Positions 43,816-55,770 of a DNA stretch of 64,000 nt are shown here, piece by piece. Below the pieces are notes generated by a model. The model worked only from the letters and a program-made list of their open reading frames with translations. It searched no databases and had not been told where the DNA came from. Source of the stretch: Bombyx mori (Eukaryota > Arthropoda > Insecta > Lepidoptera > Bombycidae); assembly GCF_030269925.1 (NCBI RefSeq), contig NC_085124.1, forward strand, positions 4,588,001 to 4,652,000. Direction: 5' to 3'. Within the stretch, counting starts at the first letter, position 1. Each line of letters begins with the position of its first letter. The translations under genes and the position numbers were made by a program.

Positions 43816-43890
43816 TTGGTAGGCAGCGGCTTGGCTCTGCCCCTGGCATTGCTGAAGTCAATGGGCGACGATAACCACTCACCATCATTG
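43816..43890 (+). mobile_element. LINE-A tail, 3' end missing
   Basis: ggtaggcagcggcttggctc to ccactcaccatca, then broken before the final aataaa. Confidence 0.8.
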
Positions 43891-43907
43891 TGTTTGAAGG
43901 GACAGGT

Positions 43908-44078
43908 GTTTTTTATTGCCCTTTTATGCTGACGAGCATACAGCCTACCTAGTGGTGTTTGGTTACTGTTGCTGATGGACGTCAGCAATCCCAAGGGTAG
44001 AGCCACGTCGCTGCCTACCGTCAAGTACTTTTCGTAAGCCTCGTTTGAAGAAGCACGTGTCATAGCATTCGGAAAGCA
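43908..44078 (-). mobile_element. LINE-A tail in inverted orientation to its neighbour
   Basis: Minus-strand ~170-bp copy reaching the SFFKRGL-equivalent codons. It lies head-on to the plus copy 18 bp upstream and is much more diverged. Confidence 0.8.
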
Positions 44079-44393
44079 GATGTTACACGATGTGCAGCGT
44101 ATCGTAACTCGGGGAGCAGCTTTTATTATGTAGTACTGTAGTAATAAAGTAGAATATAACTCACACCATTTTTTTTGTTGTGTTATGAAATATTTCGTGA
44201 ACCTGTCCGGAAATTAAAAAGGAAAAAATGTAAAATAAATAAATATTTTGTAAACGCATGCATAATATACAAAATACATAGATCGTATGCATACGTAATA
44301 CTTTGCAATTGCATTCTTTACATACATTGAAAATGCTAGAGGTACGCAAAAGTTAGTAAAAGGTAGTTAATGTGATGCATATATGTATCGGTA
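44079..44393. other. Unique stretch, nothing recognised
   Basis: No supported feature. Confidence 0.3.
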
Positions 44394-44580
44394 TCTATAT
44401 ATTGATAGGTGAAGCAAAAACTTTATACCCCTATTTACGAAAATTGCGCGGGCGGAGGAGTATGAGATTTCTCACACTTATAGAGAATATAGAGGAGTGC
44501 AGAATGTTAATATTTATTTAAATTATGCATAAAAATACATTATATCCATAAAAAACATTACATACACTATCATGTATTTG

Positions 44581-44625
<45 letters not shown>

Positions 44626-44825
44626 TGCATACTATTTCTTTATTGTCCATCTTTTCTTATTGCTTATGGTCTGTGGCCTAATCGAGAATAGATTAAATAT
44701 TGTTTGTATTTATTAATATTTGTCTAAAGTGTATCTTGGCGAAATCTGTGATTATAGAAGTATAATAGTCTTACTTATAATTTCAAATAATTATAGTCGT
44801 ATTCCGACTACCGGGGGACCACTAG
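44394..44825 (+). mobile_element. Lep1-like Helitron carrying a CA microsatellite
   Basis: A|TC at 44394, gtgaagcaaaaactttatac, hairpin agtcg-tattc-cgact near 44795-44809, and CTAG at 44822-44825, followed here by C instead of the usual T. A (CA)n run occupies 44581-44622, where the other copies have only a few ca units. Confidence 0.82.
44581..44622. repeat. (CA)n microsatellite
   Basis: About 20 uninterrupted CA units inside the Helitron. Confidence 0.95.
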
Positions 44826-45600
44826 CATCAAATAAATACCCTGTAGGATTTTTTTAAAATCAAAATCCGCTTCCATATAATCTAACCGTTTAATGTCATA
44901 TAGATTGAAAAAACAGTGTGTATTTTGCGGAGCTCGCGCTAAATTATAGCCAGAAAGGATCTCCGTTTGAACTGGATCTAATTCTAATTTGGAAATTTCT
45001 ATGTTCGTGGAAATCAACCGAACTAGGATTGATGTTGAATGATTTATTTACTAGATAATAATAATAATAATAATAATATAGCCTTTTATTCAGATCTCTT
45101 AGTACAATGATTTTTTTTTTAAACTTATGTAAAATCTAGCATTAAAAACTAAAACTTAATAGATATGAATACATTTAAACTAATATTTGTTGTTTGGTTA
45201 TCTTTCCTAGATCTGTTTACTAGAAAAGCAACATTAATAAACAAAAAAAAATTTATACTTTTTTTGCTTGCCGATGGAGAGTGGTCATTGCCGTTCGTGG
45301 ACATTGTCAACGACGATGACAGTCCCACGCTGCTTACGGTATCCGATCAATTTGGATGTCACAGTTTATACAAAGATTGCATCGAAGGGTGAAAGACTAT
45401 TTGGTTGAAGCGATTTTTGCAACTTTACAGGAGACCCGTTTAAAATTTGAAAAAAATATCATAACAAAAAAATTCTTCACCTATTTGAACGGAGTAAACT
45501 TAATTGAAATTCAATTAACGTTGACTGTTGATACTAATACCAAATAATTGTAAATAGATAAGCTTTAACAAAAACCGAACTGAAATAGAAAAAAAAAAGA
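44826..45600. other. Unique stretch with (TAA)n run
   Basis: (ataata)n at 45055-45078. Overlapping short frames at 45165-45547 lack motifs; LADGEW there resembles the reversed LINE-A tail, suggesting a very old copy. Confidence 0.35.
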
Positions 45601-45895
45601 TATTCCAAAATAAATTAATATACACTAAAAACAATAATCATCGAAATCGGTTGGCGTAATATTATTGAGTTATTCATCTATTTGTCGCGCACGTACTTAA
45701 TGCAAATTTAAGACTTATATGGTTTTCTCATGGATACCATTATTATAATGGGACCACACGGGAAGCGTCAGCTTTCTAACAAAAAAGAATCATCAAAATC
45801 GATTCACCCAGTCAAAAGTTATGAGGTAACATAAAAAAAAACATACAGTCGAATTGAGAACCTCCTCCTTTTTTGAAGTCGATTAATAAAACGGA
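45601..45895 (+). repeat. Probable non-LTR 3' UTR relic
   Basis: Ends tcgaattgagaacctcctcc then ttttttgaagtcgatta, wording I associate with the 3' end of a common lepidopteran LINE. A shorter relative lies at 52115-52215 (gaattgagaaccccctcc). No coding part remains. Confidence 0.45.
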
Positions 45896-46153
45896 CCTTT
45901 AATTACAAAGATAAATATCGTGTATTAAGCAAATGGTTTTATGGTACAAAGAGCCACGAAGGGCTTTCAGGGACACGACCTTCAGCAATGAAGTATGCGA
46001 CTAAGAAGAAAAATAATTAAGTGAAATGTCGCATAAGCCAAATAGTTTTTCTACCCCTCGATATATTATGTAATGTATTTTAAATACACTACATAGATTC
46101 AATTTAGGCTGAAGAAGCTTTGTATTGTCATGCGACTGACTTTTCAAGCTCAT
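45896..46153. other. Unique stretch, nothing recognised
   Basis: No supported feature. Confidence 0.3.
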
Positions 46154-46384
46154 TTTTTTAACTGCGTAGTAGGGTGGACGAGCTCACGGACTACCTGTTA
46201 AGTGGTCACCGGAGCCCATAGACATCAACAAGGTGAATGCAACTATTCACTTTGAAACACGAAGTCGTCAATTTTATAGTACAAAGGCTGTCCCACCCTT
46301 CAAACAGAAAGGCATTACTGCTTTACGGTAGAAATAGACAGGGTGGTGGTACCTACCCGTGCGGGCTCACAAGACGTCCTACCC
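46154..46384 (-). mobile_element. SINE-B tail, diverged
   Basis: Minus strand from the gggtaggtaccaccaccc segment to gagctcgtccacccta; the last tail bases are altered. Confidence 0.8.
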
Positions 46385-46856
46385 CGAAGTACCAATAATA
46401 ATTGTACTAAATTATCAATTGGGAAGAAGGGTAATCATTTAGTAGATTGCTTTGGCTGTCCCTTAGACATACAACACTTACCACTTCGATGCGGAAATCT
46501 CAGCTTAAAAAAATGCTTCATATATTTTCCACATCCATCTAGTACATATATGACAAACATATAAGGAAACCTTTTTATTTTATAGACACTTTGTTTCGCA
46601 GGTATGTCCTCTCTACATTTGGGGAGCAGTTGGTGAGTAATTAAAAATAGCATATACATACTTTTAAAAGTTAAAGAAACATTAGTAGGTAAAACTCGGA
46701 AACGGTATGTTGTGACTATAGCTAAATGTAAGCTAACATGGGCGCCACCTCAACAATAATACAACAGACGAAAACTTCCCTGAAAAGTCATCGACTGTAC
46801 CCAGTTTTATTATAACCATGACTCCAATAGGCAAATGTCTTATGTGTTTCGGAATT
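46385..46856. other. Unique stretch, nothing recognised
   Basis: Short frames on both strands without motifs. Confidence 0.3.
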
Positions 46857-46988
46857 ACGCGGTTGATTGTTGTTGTTTACGCGGTTGATTGATGTTGTTT
46901 ACGCGGTTGATTGTTGTTGTTTACGCGGTTGATTGTTGTTGTTTACGCGGTTGATTGTTGTTGTTTATGCGGTTGATTATTGTTGCGT
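46857..46988. repeat. 22-bp minisatellite, six copies
   Basis: Unit acgcggttgattgttgttgt plus tt, starting at 46857, 46879, 46901, 46923, 46945 and 46967. The last unit is degenerate (atgcgg...attattgttgcg). Confidence 0.93.
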
Positions 46989-47334
46989 TATTGCGAATGT
47001 CATTAATCTTCGTAATTCTTCTACTGAAAATATATTTTTAGTTGGTATATTTATAGTGTTTGTTAGTACAAATTAATTGAAACATGTTAGGTTTTTTTTT
47101 TAAAATGTTAAGTAAATTCTGTTTCATATAGTACTTAATTCTGATGTGGCTTATTTTTCTTAAACTTTAGCGTACGTAAGCATTATAGTTTTAAAACGGT
47201 TATTCACAACGCCACGAGCATAAGCAGAGCCCTCGTGTTTGATCTACATATATTTGTAGTTTTGTAGCTCCCTGATTCATCGTAGAGATAGAGAGAGAGA
47301 GAGTTCTTTATTGTACACCAAAAAACAAATAACA
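46989..47334. other. Unique stretch with short (GA)n
   Basis: agagatagagagagagagag at 47283-47302; otherwise featureless. Confidence 0.4.
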
Positions 47335-47471
47335 GAGGCTTGTGGAAAGTATTAAGCGGTAGGCAGCGGCTTGGCTCTGCCCCTGGCATTGCTGAAGTCC
47401 ATGGGCGACGGTAACCACTCAACATCAGATGGGCCGTAAGATCGTCTGCCTACAAGGGCAATAAAAAAAAA
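47335..47471 (+). mobile_element. LINE-A tail
   Basis: Plus strand from gaggcttgtggaaagtatta to ggcaataaaaaaaa; close to the LINE-A consensus. Confidence 0.88.
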
Positions 47472-48120
47472 CTAAACAGTGCGATACATTAAATACAAAA
47501 AAGTACAATTGGCGGTCTTATCGCTAAGAGCGATCTCTTCTAGACAGCCATCAGATGGACAAGAATCATTTGGAAACGAACTACGCGTGGTGTACCAATT
47601 CAGTGAAATACATATACATATATGTACACATACATATACACATCCATACACACGCATATTGTACGATTGTATGATAACTCACGCATTTTGAGAAAAATTA
47701 CATATTCAATTTAGTGTAACAATTAACATCAATGCTTTCGGCGATAATTAAGAGTCGTAGATAATACAATCAAATATCGATTTTACGAATACTCTATAAC
47801 TTAGTTGTCCGAATCGTCATAAATGATATAGTGAAAATAATATACGCGAGTTTATACCGTAAAATCAGTTTTAATTAAGTTGCTATGAGTTCAATTATTA
47901 CGCCATTTTGATCATCATCATCATATTCAATATCACGATTAATTTTATTTTGACACAAATCCTTTCGATTGCTTTTCGGGTTGCGCAACTTATAATACCA
48001 ACAACGATGTTCTGATTAATGATTGACTTTAATAAACCAATTTATCATTTACTTTTTAACGTTAAATTAAATTTTGTAAGTCGTCGACTTAGTTGAAGAG
48101 TTCGACGTGGAGTCTAATCT
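47472..48120. other. Unique stretch, nothing recognised
   Basis: AT-rich; short frames are not supported. Confidence 0.3.
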
Positions 48121-48482
48121 CTTTTTTTATTTTTTATTGCCTTTGTAGGCAGACGATCATACGGCCCGCTTGATGGTGAGTGGTTACCGTCGCCCATGGA
48201 CTTCAGCAATGCCAGGGGCCGAGCCAAGCCGCTGCCTACCGCTTAGTACTCTCCACAAGCCTCGTTTGAAGAAGGACATGGTATAACGCTCGGGAAACAC
48301 CATGGAACGGAGCTCATTCCACAGCCTGATGGTACGTGGCAAAAAAGACCTCTGGAAACGCACTGTGGATGACCGCAGTGGCTTCAGGTAGTACGGATGA
48401 ACTCTACTCCGGTGGCGGGCGGTGCGATGGTAAAAACGAGATGCCGGTATTATCTCGAACAATTCCTCAGAGCACTCCATCG
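48121..48482 (-). mobile_element. 5'-truncated LINE-A copy (~360 bp)
   Basis: The minus-strand frame 48184-48480 encodes ECSEELFEIIPASRFYHRTA to HGRR and a stop, i.e. the last ~98 codons of the LINE-A ORF still open. Very close to the 23.6-23.9 kb sequence. Confidence 0.88.
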
Positions 48483-48483
48483 T

Positions 48484-48588
48484 TCTACCACTCTAATCGT
48501 TCAGTTTCTAGCCGAATATTCTCAGCGGGTCGTGATTCCGATCCTTTAGTAGATCCAGTCGCGAAGCAGCTGCATTTGAGCTGTTAGG
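48484..48588 (-). mobile_element. Bm1-like SINE, part 1 (split by hAT element)
   Basis: Minus-strand part of the diverged subfamily, from gttaggcagct-equivalent bases at 48588 to agcccgctgag-like end near 48525. Confidence 0.7.
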
Positions 48589-49122
48589 CAGTGGTGGATT
48601 TACACTAGGGGCAGTCGGGGCAAGTGCCCTGGGCGGCAAATTTTTTAGGGCGGCAAAATTTTTTTTTTAGTCTTATCAAGATTGCTCTATATAATTAATT
48701 AATTCTATTAATTAATAGTAATAATCTTTTTAATTGATAATTCAAGAAATTCAATTCATCCATTATTTGTTAATTTTAAATTTGGTACTTTTGGTAAAAA
48801 CTAATAATCGAAAAGATTTTTTTATTTTCTTGGAGATTTAAAATAATAATCGATTTTTCTATTTTATGTTATTAGGGTTTTTATGTAATATAATTATATG
48901 AGTAATCCTTAGTAAAAATTTGTAATTGTTAGAAAAAAACAAATATTTATTTATGTTTTTGGAATAATATATGACATATATTATGATAATTTTTCCGCAA
49001 TAAATTAGTTATTTTAATTTTAAAAAATAAAATATATAAACTATAATTTTAGGTAAAGTTCCAGTATTGGGGCGGATTTTTTCCGGTGCCCAGGAGCGGC
49101 ATTAAGTTTAAATCCGGCCCTG
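48589..49122. mobile_element. Non-autonomous hAT-type element (534 bp)
   Basis: Starts CAGTGGTGGATTTACACT and ends, reverse complemented, CAGGGCCGGATTTAAACT. Perfect 8-bp duplication ctgttagg at 48581-48588 and 49123-49130. Interior is extremely AT-rich and non-coding. Confidence 0.88.
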
Positions 49123-49232
49123 CTGTTAGGTCTCCTTCGTAGGCGTTAGGACAACTGTTAGCAAGTCCCACCCATCCCGGCTGAGCCCGTGCTGGCCCAC
49201 CTGTCCTGATGTAACTGGATGGCTCACTTAGT
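49123..49232 (-). mobile_element. Bm1-like SINE, part 2 (split by hAT element)
   Basis: Resumes at tctccttcgtaggcg and continues to tgtcctgatgtaactgga, as in the uninterrupted copy at 13975-14095. Confidence 0.7.
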
Positions 49233-49300
49233 CTTCTTTGCCCGCTTCAAGCTATCCGCTGGGACAGCAGCTCTTCAACGAAATTGAGCCATCGAACTTT

Positions 49301-49346
49301 AGGCAACTATTTAACATCAAGTAGGCCGGGAGCTCGTTCTCCTAGT
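49301..49346 (+). mobile_element. Tiny SINE-B tail fragment
   Basis: atttaacatcaagtaggccg then ggagctcgttctcctag matches the last bases of SINE-B before its poly(A). Confidence 0.5.
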
Positions 49347-49375
49347 AACTTTATCAGAAACCGTAATTTAACATC

Positions 49376-49714
49376 AAACGTTCACGATTGACTTCCACGG
49401 TTGAGGAATAGCATCGTGTAATAAAAAGCGAATCCGCAAAATTATATTATAATTTGCGTAATTACTGGTAGTAGGACCTCTTGTGAGTCCGGACGGGTAG
49501 GTACCAACCACCACCCTGCCTATTTCTGCCGTGAAGCGGTCATGCGTTTCGGTTTGAAGAGTAGAGCAGCCGTTGTAACTATATTGAGACCTTAGAACTT
49601 ATATCTCAAGGTGGGTGGCGCATTTACGTTGTAGATGTCTATGGGCTCCAGTAACCACTTAACATCAGGTGGGCTGTGAGCTCGTCCACCCTACTAAGCA
49701 ATAAATAAAAAAAA
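49376..49714 (+). mobile_element. SINE-B, long copy
   Basis: Includes the linker upstream of the usual truncation (ttcacgattgacttccacgg, then tttgcgtaattactgg) and runs to aagcaataaataaaaaa. Only the tRNA head is missing. Confidence 0.86.
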
Positions 49715-51565
49715 CCTGAGTAGCTCAAAGGCAGCTATCACTCGTCATTGATAATGTATTAACTAATAACCGCACGGGAGTACTCGTGAGCATTTCGCTT
49801 ATATGAATATTGAAGACTTGCCCAATTTAGAAAATGTGACTTTTTTTAAAGAGAATACTACTGGATCACGCAAGTAAGTTTCTTTAAATGACTGTTTCAC
49901 TGCCGTAGCTTTTGCCATCAAGAATCACCAGCCTAAGCAGGTCTCATTTTTATTAGACGATATTATTCCTTCATTTTGGAATTCGTTCGTGTGAGCACGT
50001 CATATCTTATTTCCTGTTTCAACTGTCAATTCACGGTACTGGTAACGCGTTTTTTGCCCGCGATTTTATCGCAGTTATACGACAATGGAGAATTTTAGAA
50101 GCAGAGTTGAACGCCACACGATTTGACTTGAATTGTATATATTGACTTGCTTTGAAACTGGATTAATTTAATTGAATTAATGCAACAAATTCGATGTTTA
50201 ATAGACATTAGCATTTAATAATCTACATTAATGGTAATCGCCTTGACGGAGATAACGAAAAAATCAAGTGTCAAAAAAAGTTTTTGTCTGTACTTACATA
50301 GAAGGTCTGCCTAAAAAACACTGTGCGTAACAGAGCACGTTTGTGGCAAGACTTATCTTAAATCATGAATTAATATATTGGTCGCAGCCTCTGAGGCTCA
50401 ATTCTCATAAACCAGTGCCTCTAAAGCGTGATTCTGCGCGATTGTATTGCCCCGTCTACTCCAGTACTCGTCAAACCCGCGAACTGTTTACACGCATACG
50501 AACTATGAACGGAATTGACGTTGACAGAGTTTAAAAAAAAAAAAAACGCACCCAACTAGTGACGCTCATTGAAAGCTATCGATAAATTTATTAAGGTTAA
50601 TCGGTTATTGGAAAGTGTCGCGAGTGATTCGTGCGGTGACAGTGAATGTTAATTAATCGGATCCTCTGTCGTTACAGATAAACTCTGTGCTCGAATTTTG
50701 CAATCGTTTCAATGATCGAGTTGACGCAATAAGTTACTAATTAGTGCGAGTGACGTTGTGTTTGATTGATTATTAATTACGAATATATAAAAATATTCTA
50801 CAGGAAGAAACACGAGTGCGATACGAGTGATGTTTTTAATGTAACGAAAAAATTCTGATAGAAAGATACGAACAGAAAAAAATCGATTTAATTCACAAAA
50901 ATCTATACAACTTAAATTGTAACAAAACGATTCTCTAACAATTACGTTATTTATAATACTATCGATAATTACCGGATCCATTACACGTCAGATTTTAAGA
51001 ATGATTTCGATTGATTGAAGTAATCTCTCAAATTGATCTTCACGCTGTCTGTGACGCTAATTGCCACTAAGATACATCGATAACACATCTCAATCGTATC
51101 GATGCATTTACGATTCCGAAGCGTAAATCACTAACTTTTTACAAACATTTTTTTGGATCTATATTTTTGTGCGAATGTTTTATGTGAAATGTATGGTCGT
51201 AGTTCTTTTTGTGTAATGTTTTACCGTCCACGAATATACACAAACCATAAATATTTCGTTGCGGTGAAGTCACGTTAAAAAATATACAGACAAATATGGT
51301 GGACATATGTTGCGTCTGGAATGAACATATTATATTATTCATAATAATATGCTTCATATACAGAACTTGAAATTTTGCTTAATTAAACGAACACATTATT
51401 AAGCTATTGACCGTAAATTATAATTACAAAGTTGTTAAATCTCCCTTTTTTTTAGTTTCAACAATTATTCCACTATGACGATACCATGGACACCGTCTAA
51501 TATTCAAGGAAAATTTGATTTTTTCGCGATAGGAATATGTAAGACGATGCAGTATTACGAAAGCA
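49715..51565. other. ~1.85 kb unique DNA
   Basis: No repeat copy. An acceptor-like ctctgtcgttacag occurs near 50677, but nothing coding follows. Short frames (50343-50534, 50709-50981, 51139-51357) have no motif. Confidence 0.35.
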
Positions 51566-51640
51566 TGCAGTAACCACTTAACACCAGGTGGGCTGTGAGC
51601 TCGTCCACCCATCTAAGCAATAAAAATAAAAATAAAATCC
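51566..51640 (+). mobile_element. Very short SINE-B tail
   Basis: cagtaaccacttaacaccag to aagcaataaaaataaaaat. Confidence 0.82.
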
Positions 51641-51664
51641 AAACGATCCCGTACTGAAAACAGA

Positions 51665-51977
51665 GGTATATAATACGTGAAGCAAAAACATTATACCCAT
51701 TTTTACGAAAAATGCGCGGACAGAGGAGTCTGAAATTTCCCATACTTATAGCGAATATAGAAAAAGAGTACAGAATGCTACTATTTTTTTTTAATTATGC
51801 ACTAATAATACATTAAATCAATAACAAAACTTTACACAAACTACTGTACAACTAAAGTACTATATGAAATATGTGATTATAGAAGTAGATTAGTCTTTGC
51901 AAATAGAGTCATAATAGTGTACAAATTTATAATTTCAATAAATTATAGTCGAATTTCGACTACTGCGGGACCACTAG
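51665..51977 (+). mobile_element. Lep1-like Helitron, 5' end damaged, internally deleted
   Basis: tataatacgtgaagcaaaaa near the start, palindrome agtcgaatttcgact (51948-51962), CTAG at 51974-51977 then T. The 5' TC is lost and the internal A-rich region is shortened. Confidence 0.78.
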
Positions 51978-52586
51978 TAACAATGACAATACAAAACCTT
52001 AACAAAAAAGCAAACTGCCTTCAAGAATATAGAATGTGAACGATAATCCAAAAAAGTAATGGTAAGATCTTGATAAATGTTGGCATTACATGAGAAGCAC
52101 TAGCATTAAAAAAAAAACAAAAAGAATCATCAGACTCGGTTCACTTAGAAAAAAATTGTAATGTATAAACCATAAAAAATACAGTGGAATTGAGAACCCC
52201 CTCCTTTTGTTTGGATTAAATGTAATATGCCGAGAACACAAAGGGGGCTTTTGTTTAAACGCTGGAAATGTTTATCATTTAAGTACTCTCTAGTGAAATT
52301 ACAATAACAATCACCGGAAAAAATTCGATGAAAATACTACATATCTTAATTGTCAACTCACTACGTTATACATATTTATAATGCACTTTCCTCTATGTAT
52401 GCTATCCTTAAAGCTTTAGAAAATCAAACTAGACGCCTTGAAGCTTTAGCTCATGACAAACGCTTCGTTTCACTGTTGAATTACGATGAAGGAATCTTAT
52501 CGTTTCAGAAATTCAAACTGCTAATAATTCAAATTGTTACTTATAAACGGTTTTCTGTTTCTTTAACTACAGTATCCCCCGTTTTT
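51978..52586. other. Unique stretch, possible LINE 3' UTR relic
   Basis: 52115-52215 resembles the relic at 45601-45895. A 105-codon plus-strand frame (52350-52667) runs into the antisense of the Bm1 copy and is not supported. Confidence 0.35.
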
Positions 52587-52871
52587 ACGGATCCTCCCTA
52601 TCCATTAACGGTGCTTTTAGGTACCTCAAGCACCGGTCACCGTCCTCGCCGAACCCGCCGCTTGTGACGAAGGGTTCGACGAGTAAATTAACCCATAGAC
52701 ACAGCCCACTGAGTTTCTCGCCGGATCTCCTCGGTGGGTCACGTTTCCGATCCGGTGGTAGATTCTGCGAAGCATTGCTCTTGCTAGAACCAGTGTTAGC
52801 AACACTTCCGGTTTGAGCCACGAGAGCTCACCTACTCGCTAGGGTAAAGCTGAAATAGTCTCTCAAGGCAA
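52587..52871 (-). mobile_element. Bm1-like SINE, 3'-truncated
   Basis: The minus strand covers the 5' ~285 bp, from agtctctcaaggca (5' end) to the acggatcctccc segment. Confidence 0.82.
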
Positions 52872-53589
52872 ACGGCATAGCCAGAAAAAAAAAAAAATCT
52901 TTTAATTTTCCACTCAGGGTGTTATTTATATATTTTTTTTTGACTTGAATTACACACTGAAGATGTTCTCGGATCATTCACTTTTAAAAATATCACTCAC
53001 TATATTACGTTTCTCTAACGTCGACAATTATCGTGTAGTATAAGTTTAATAGCAAGCACTCATTTGATATTGAGCATAGCGTTATAACCCATTCAACAAT
53101 GCGACTTTGACCAAATCATGACTTTGACTCATCAATTTTAAGTTTACATGCTTAATAAAATCAAAAATCAAAAGGCAGAGTCTGGAAGCCGCCGCGGACG
53201 CAACTCTTACAGTTTACTTAATGTTTAGGAAGTCGTAATATTAAAGTGTTATTTTATGGAATTTTATTAATGAAGAAAGTTTTGTGATGTCAAAGATTTT
53301 CTTAAGCGAAGTCTTTGGTCAGATCGCGTAACGATACATACAATAAAATACAGTCAGAAACTTTTTGCAATTGTAACACGTTTGGAATACGGACCCCTCG
53401 GACAAGAGACACGTTTGTAGGCTAAATGGGCCTTCAATATAGCGCAAATATTGAACAAGTCAATAATTGCATTTCATTAGGACACGGCTTTTTTACATTA
53501 CATTGCGGCGTCTCAAACCGACGCAGCTTAAAGCATGAAAGGCACAATTGAAGTTCGGATCGGAAAATCGCCAATAAATTTTACCAGTT
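52872..53589. other. Unique stretch, nothing recognised
   Basis: No supported feature. Confidence 0.3.
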
Positions 53590-53698
53590 TCCCGGTTTGG
53601 CTCTGCCCCTGGTATTGTTGACGTCCTTGAGCGACGGTCATCACTCACCATCAGGTGGGCCGTGTGCTTGTCTACCTATAGGGACAATAAAAAAAATC
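53590..53698 (+). mobile_element. LINE-A tail
   Basis: cccggtttggctctgcccct to agggacaataaaaaaa. Confidence 0.84.
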
Positions 53699-55525
53699 TA
53701 CGATGTCTTTTTGTTCCTTATGATTTTATCACGACTTTTCGCTCCGTGTTTCTATTCTCAAAACCAAACTTTAATTATTTTCTGATAAAGAAACGACAGT
53801 GTGTGCTCTATGTTCAGTTTTACTACATATAAATTCAAACGTGTATATATATGACTTTATAATGCTATTGTTCTTATGGTAATTGATTTACAACAAAAAA
53901 GTAACATAAAGATATGACACTCCAGAGAGATCGTAAGATTACAAAATACATACAAAATATGTACTTTTAGTACCTTTGTCAAAAAGCAGGTAATACGTTA
54001 GCCTGTATTAGGCATATTACGCATATGACATATTATTGTATTTTTCAAAATGAAATGTACCGACGGTTTCACACAAATTAATTATTAGTGATATTCTTAA
54101 TCGATCCGGTAGCTGCTGGTTACACATTACATATCATATAACATAATTAATGCAAGGTATCAAATCTTCTAGTTATTACGAAGCTGTTTTCGATTCTGGA
54201 AGAATAAGCATTATAGGAATAACATATTTGATACTTAGGAACATTTAGATGTACCTGATGCGGCTCATAGTTTAGTGGAATAATAAGAGATCAAAAAAAT
54301 TTAACATTTTTTGGTGCTTTTTAACAGTCTTTGATTTGTATCTTGATCTAAAATGGCCGTACAGCTACTTACTACATTATAAGCTTGTAGCTTCAAGTTG
54401 TGGAATGTAATTTTTTTAATCTAAGCGGTTTTCGAATAAACTTGAGACCATAAACTCGAGGCCAAAACTTGAACCATAAACAAAAAACGCGTGTGGCACT
54501 CGGGGACTGCCGCGGTAAAGCAATTGCATAGCATTGTTTGTCAACTAATGCAATTATAATTAGACAATAATAATTTTATATTAAACCAATAATAAATAAG
54601 ACCACGCTATATCTATAAACATTAACAAAAGCAAAACTTTAACTGTCCCCTTCACACTCATAAGCTAGACCGCGCGAGAAAGAGATATGGGCAGACTTTT
54701 CATAATGCGCATGCAGTGCGACGTCACGCGGCGCACTTATTCAGAAACACTACACAAGCGCAACGTGTGAAAATGGGAGTGGGAGCGGAGTGGGGGTGTT
54801 AGGTTTTATTTTCGTTACGGAATTTCGTGATTCGGTCGCCGTGCTCAAAGCCCGCGATAAAAAATATGCAATAGCTTAAAAGGTATTTTTATATACATAT
54901 TATAAAGTATAAATAAATAAACATAAATTATTACAATCTGAAATCACAGCTGAACTACAGACTACCGTCACAAATGTGCAAATAAACAAAACAGATATAA
55001 ATTGCTGTATAAGCAACTTATAATAATGACACCGAAATAATAATCCAGTTATTAATTTATTAGTGCATATTGAACATGCTTTTAGTCGAGTTCGTAAATC
55101 ATATGCAGAATTAATGTTATTACAAACGGCTCGAGCATGAACCGAACCTTATTTATAGTTGTTCTGAACCAATAACTATCCTATGGTTTACGAGTTTGTC
55201 GGTCTGCCTTTGTGTCACGGTTTTATAAATTGTATCATTCGAAATGTTACGGTCTCGATTTTCAATTGAGTGTTTCAAATGAACGATTATCGAGGTAATA
55301 ACTTTTGAATTTTGCCCTTTGGGTCTAATGTATTTGTTACTCTTGTTTGGAATTAAAGTGTTTTATTATATTAGTCGAGTAAAAGCTTAGTGAGTCGGTA
55401 CTGTTTAATAACAATTGATAAATGATTGAAATATTGAAACAGCTTCCGCGTCGTCTGTAGTAAGTAGGTACATTGAAAACGCTAGAAACCTTTCCTAAAA
55501 CAAAAACTACACATAACACATAATC
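53699..55525. other. ~1.8 kb unique DNA
   Basis: A GC-richer patch at 54660-54850 (gcgcatgcagtgcgacgtca and neighbours) looks like part of an unidentified older repeat. No gene supported. Confidence 0.35.
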
Positions 55526-55770
55526 TTACTGGTAGTAGGACCTCTTGTGAGTCCACACGGGTAGGTACCACCACCCTGCCTATTTCTGCCGTGAAGCAGT
55601 AATGCGTTTCGGTTTGAAGGGTGGGGCAGCCGTTGTAACTATACTGAAACCATAGAACTTATATCTTAAGGTGGGTGGCGCATTTACGTTGTGGATGTCT
55701 ATAGGCTCCGGTAGCCACTTTACATCAGGTGGGCTGTGAGCTCGTCCAACCATCTAAGCAAAAAAAAAAA
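55526..55770 (+). mobile_element. SINE-B tail, well preserved
   Basis: ttactggtagtaggacctct to catctaagcaaaaaaaaaa, ~245 bp. Confidence 0.9.

Noticed and set aside
46857..46988. CRISPR-like array
   Set aside because: Units are contiguous 22-mers without unique spacers, in a eukaryotic context.
50660..50720. Exon after the acceptor-like ctctgtcgttacag
   Set aside because: The following sequence has no sustained open frame or donor with coding character.
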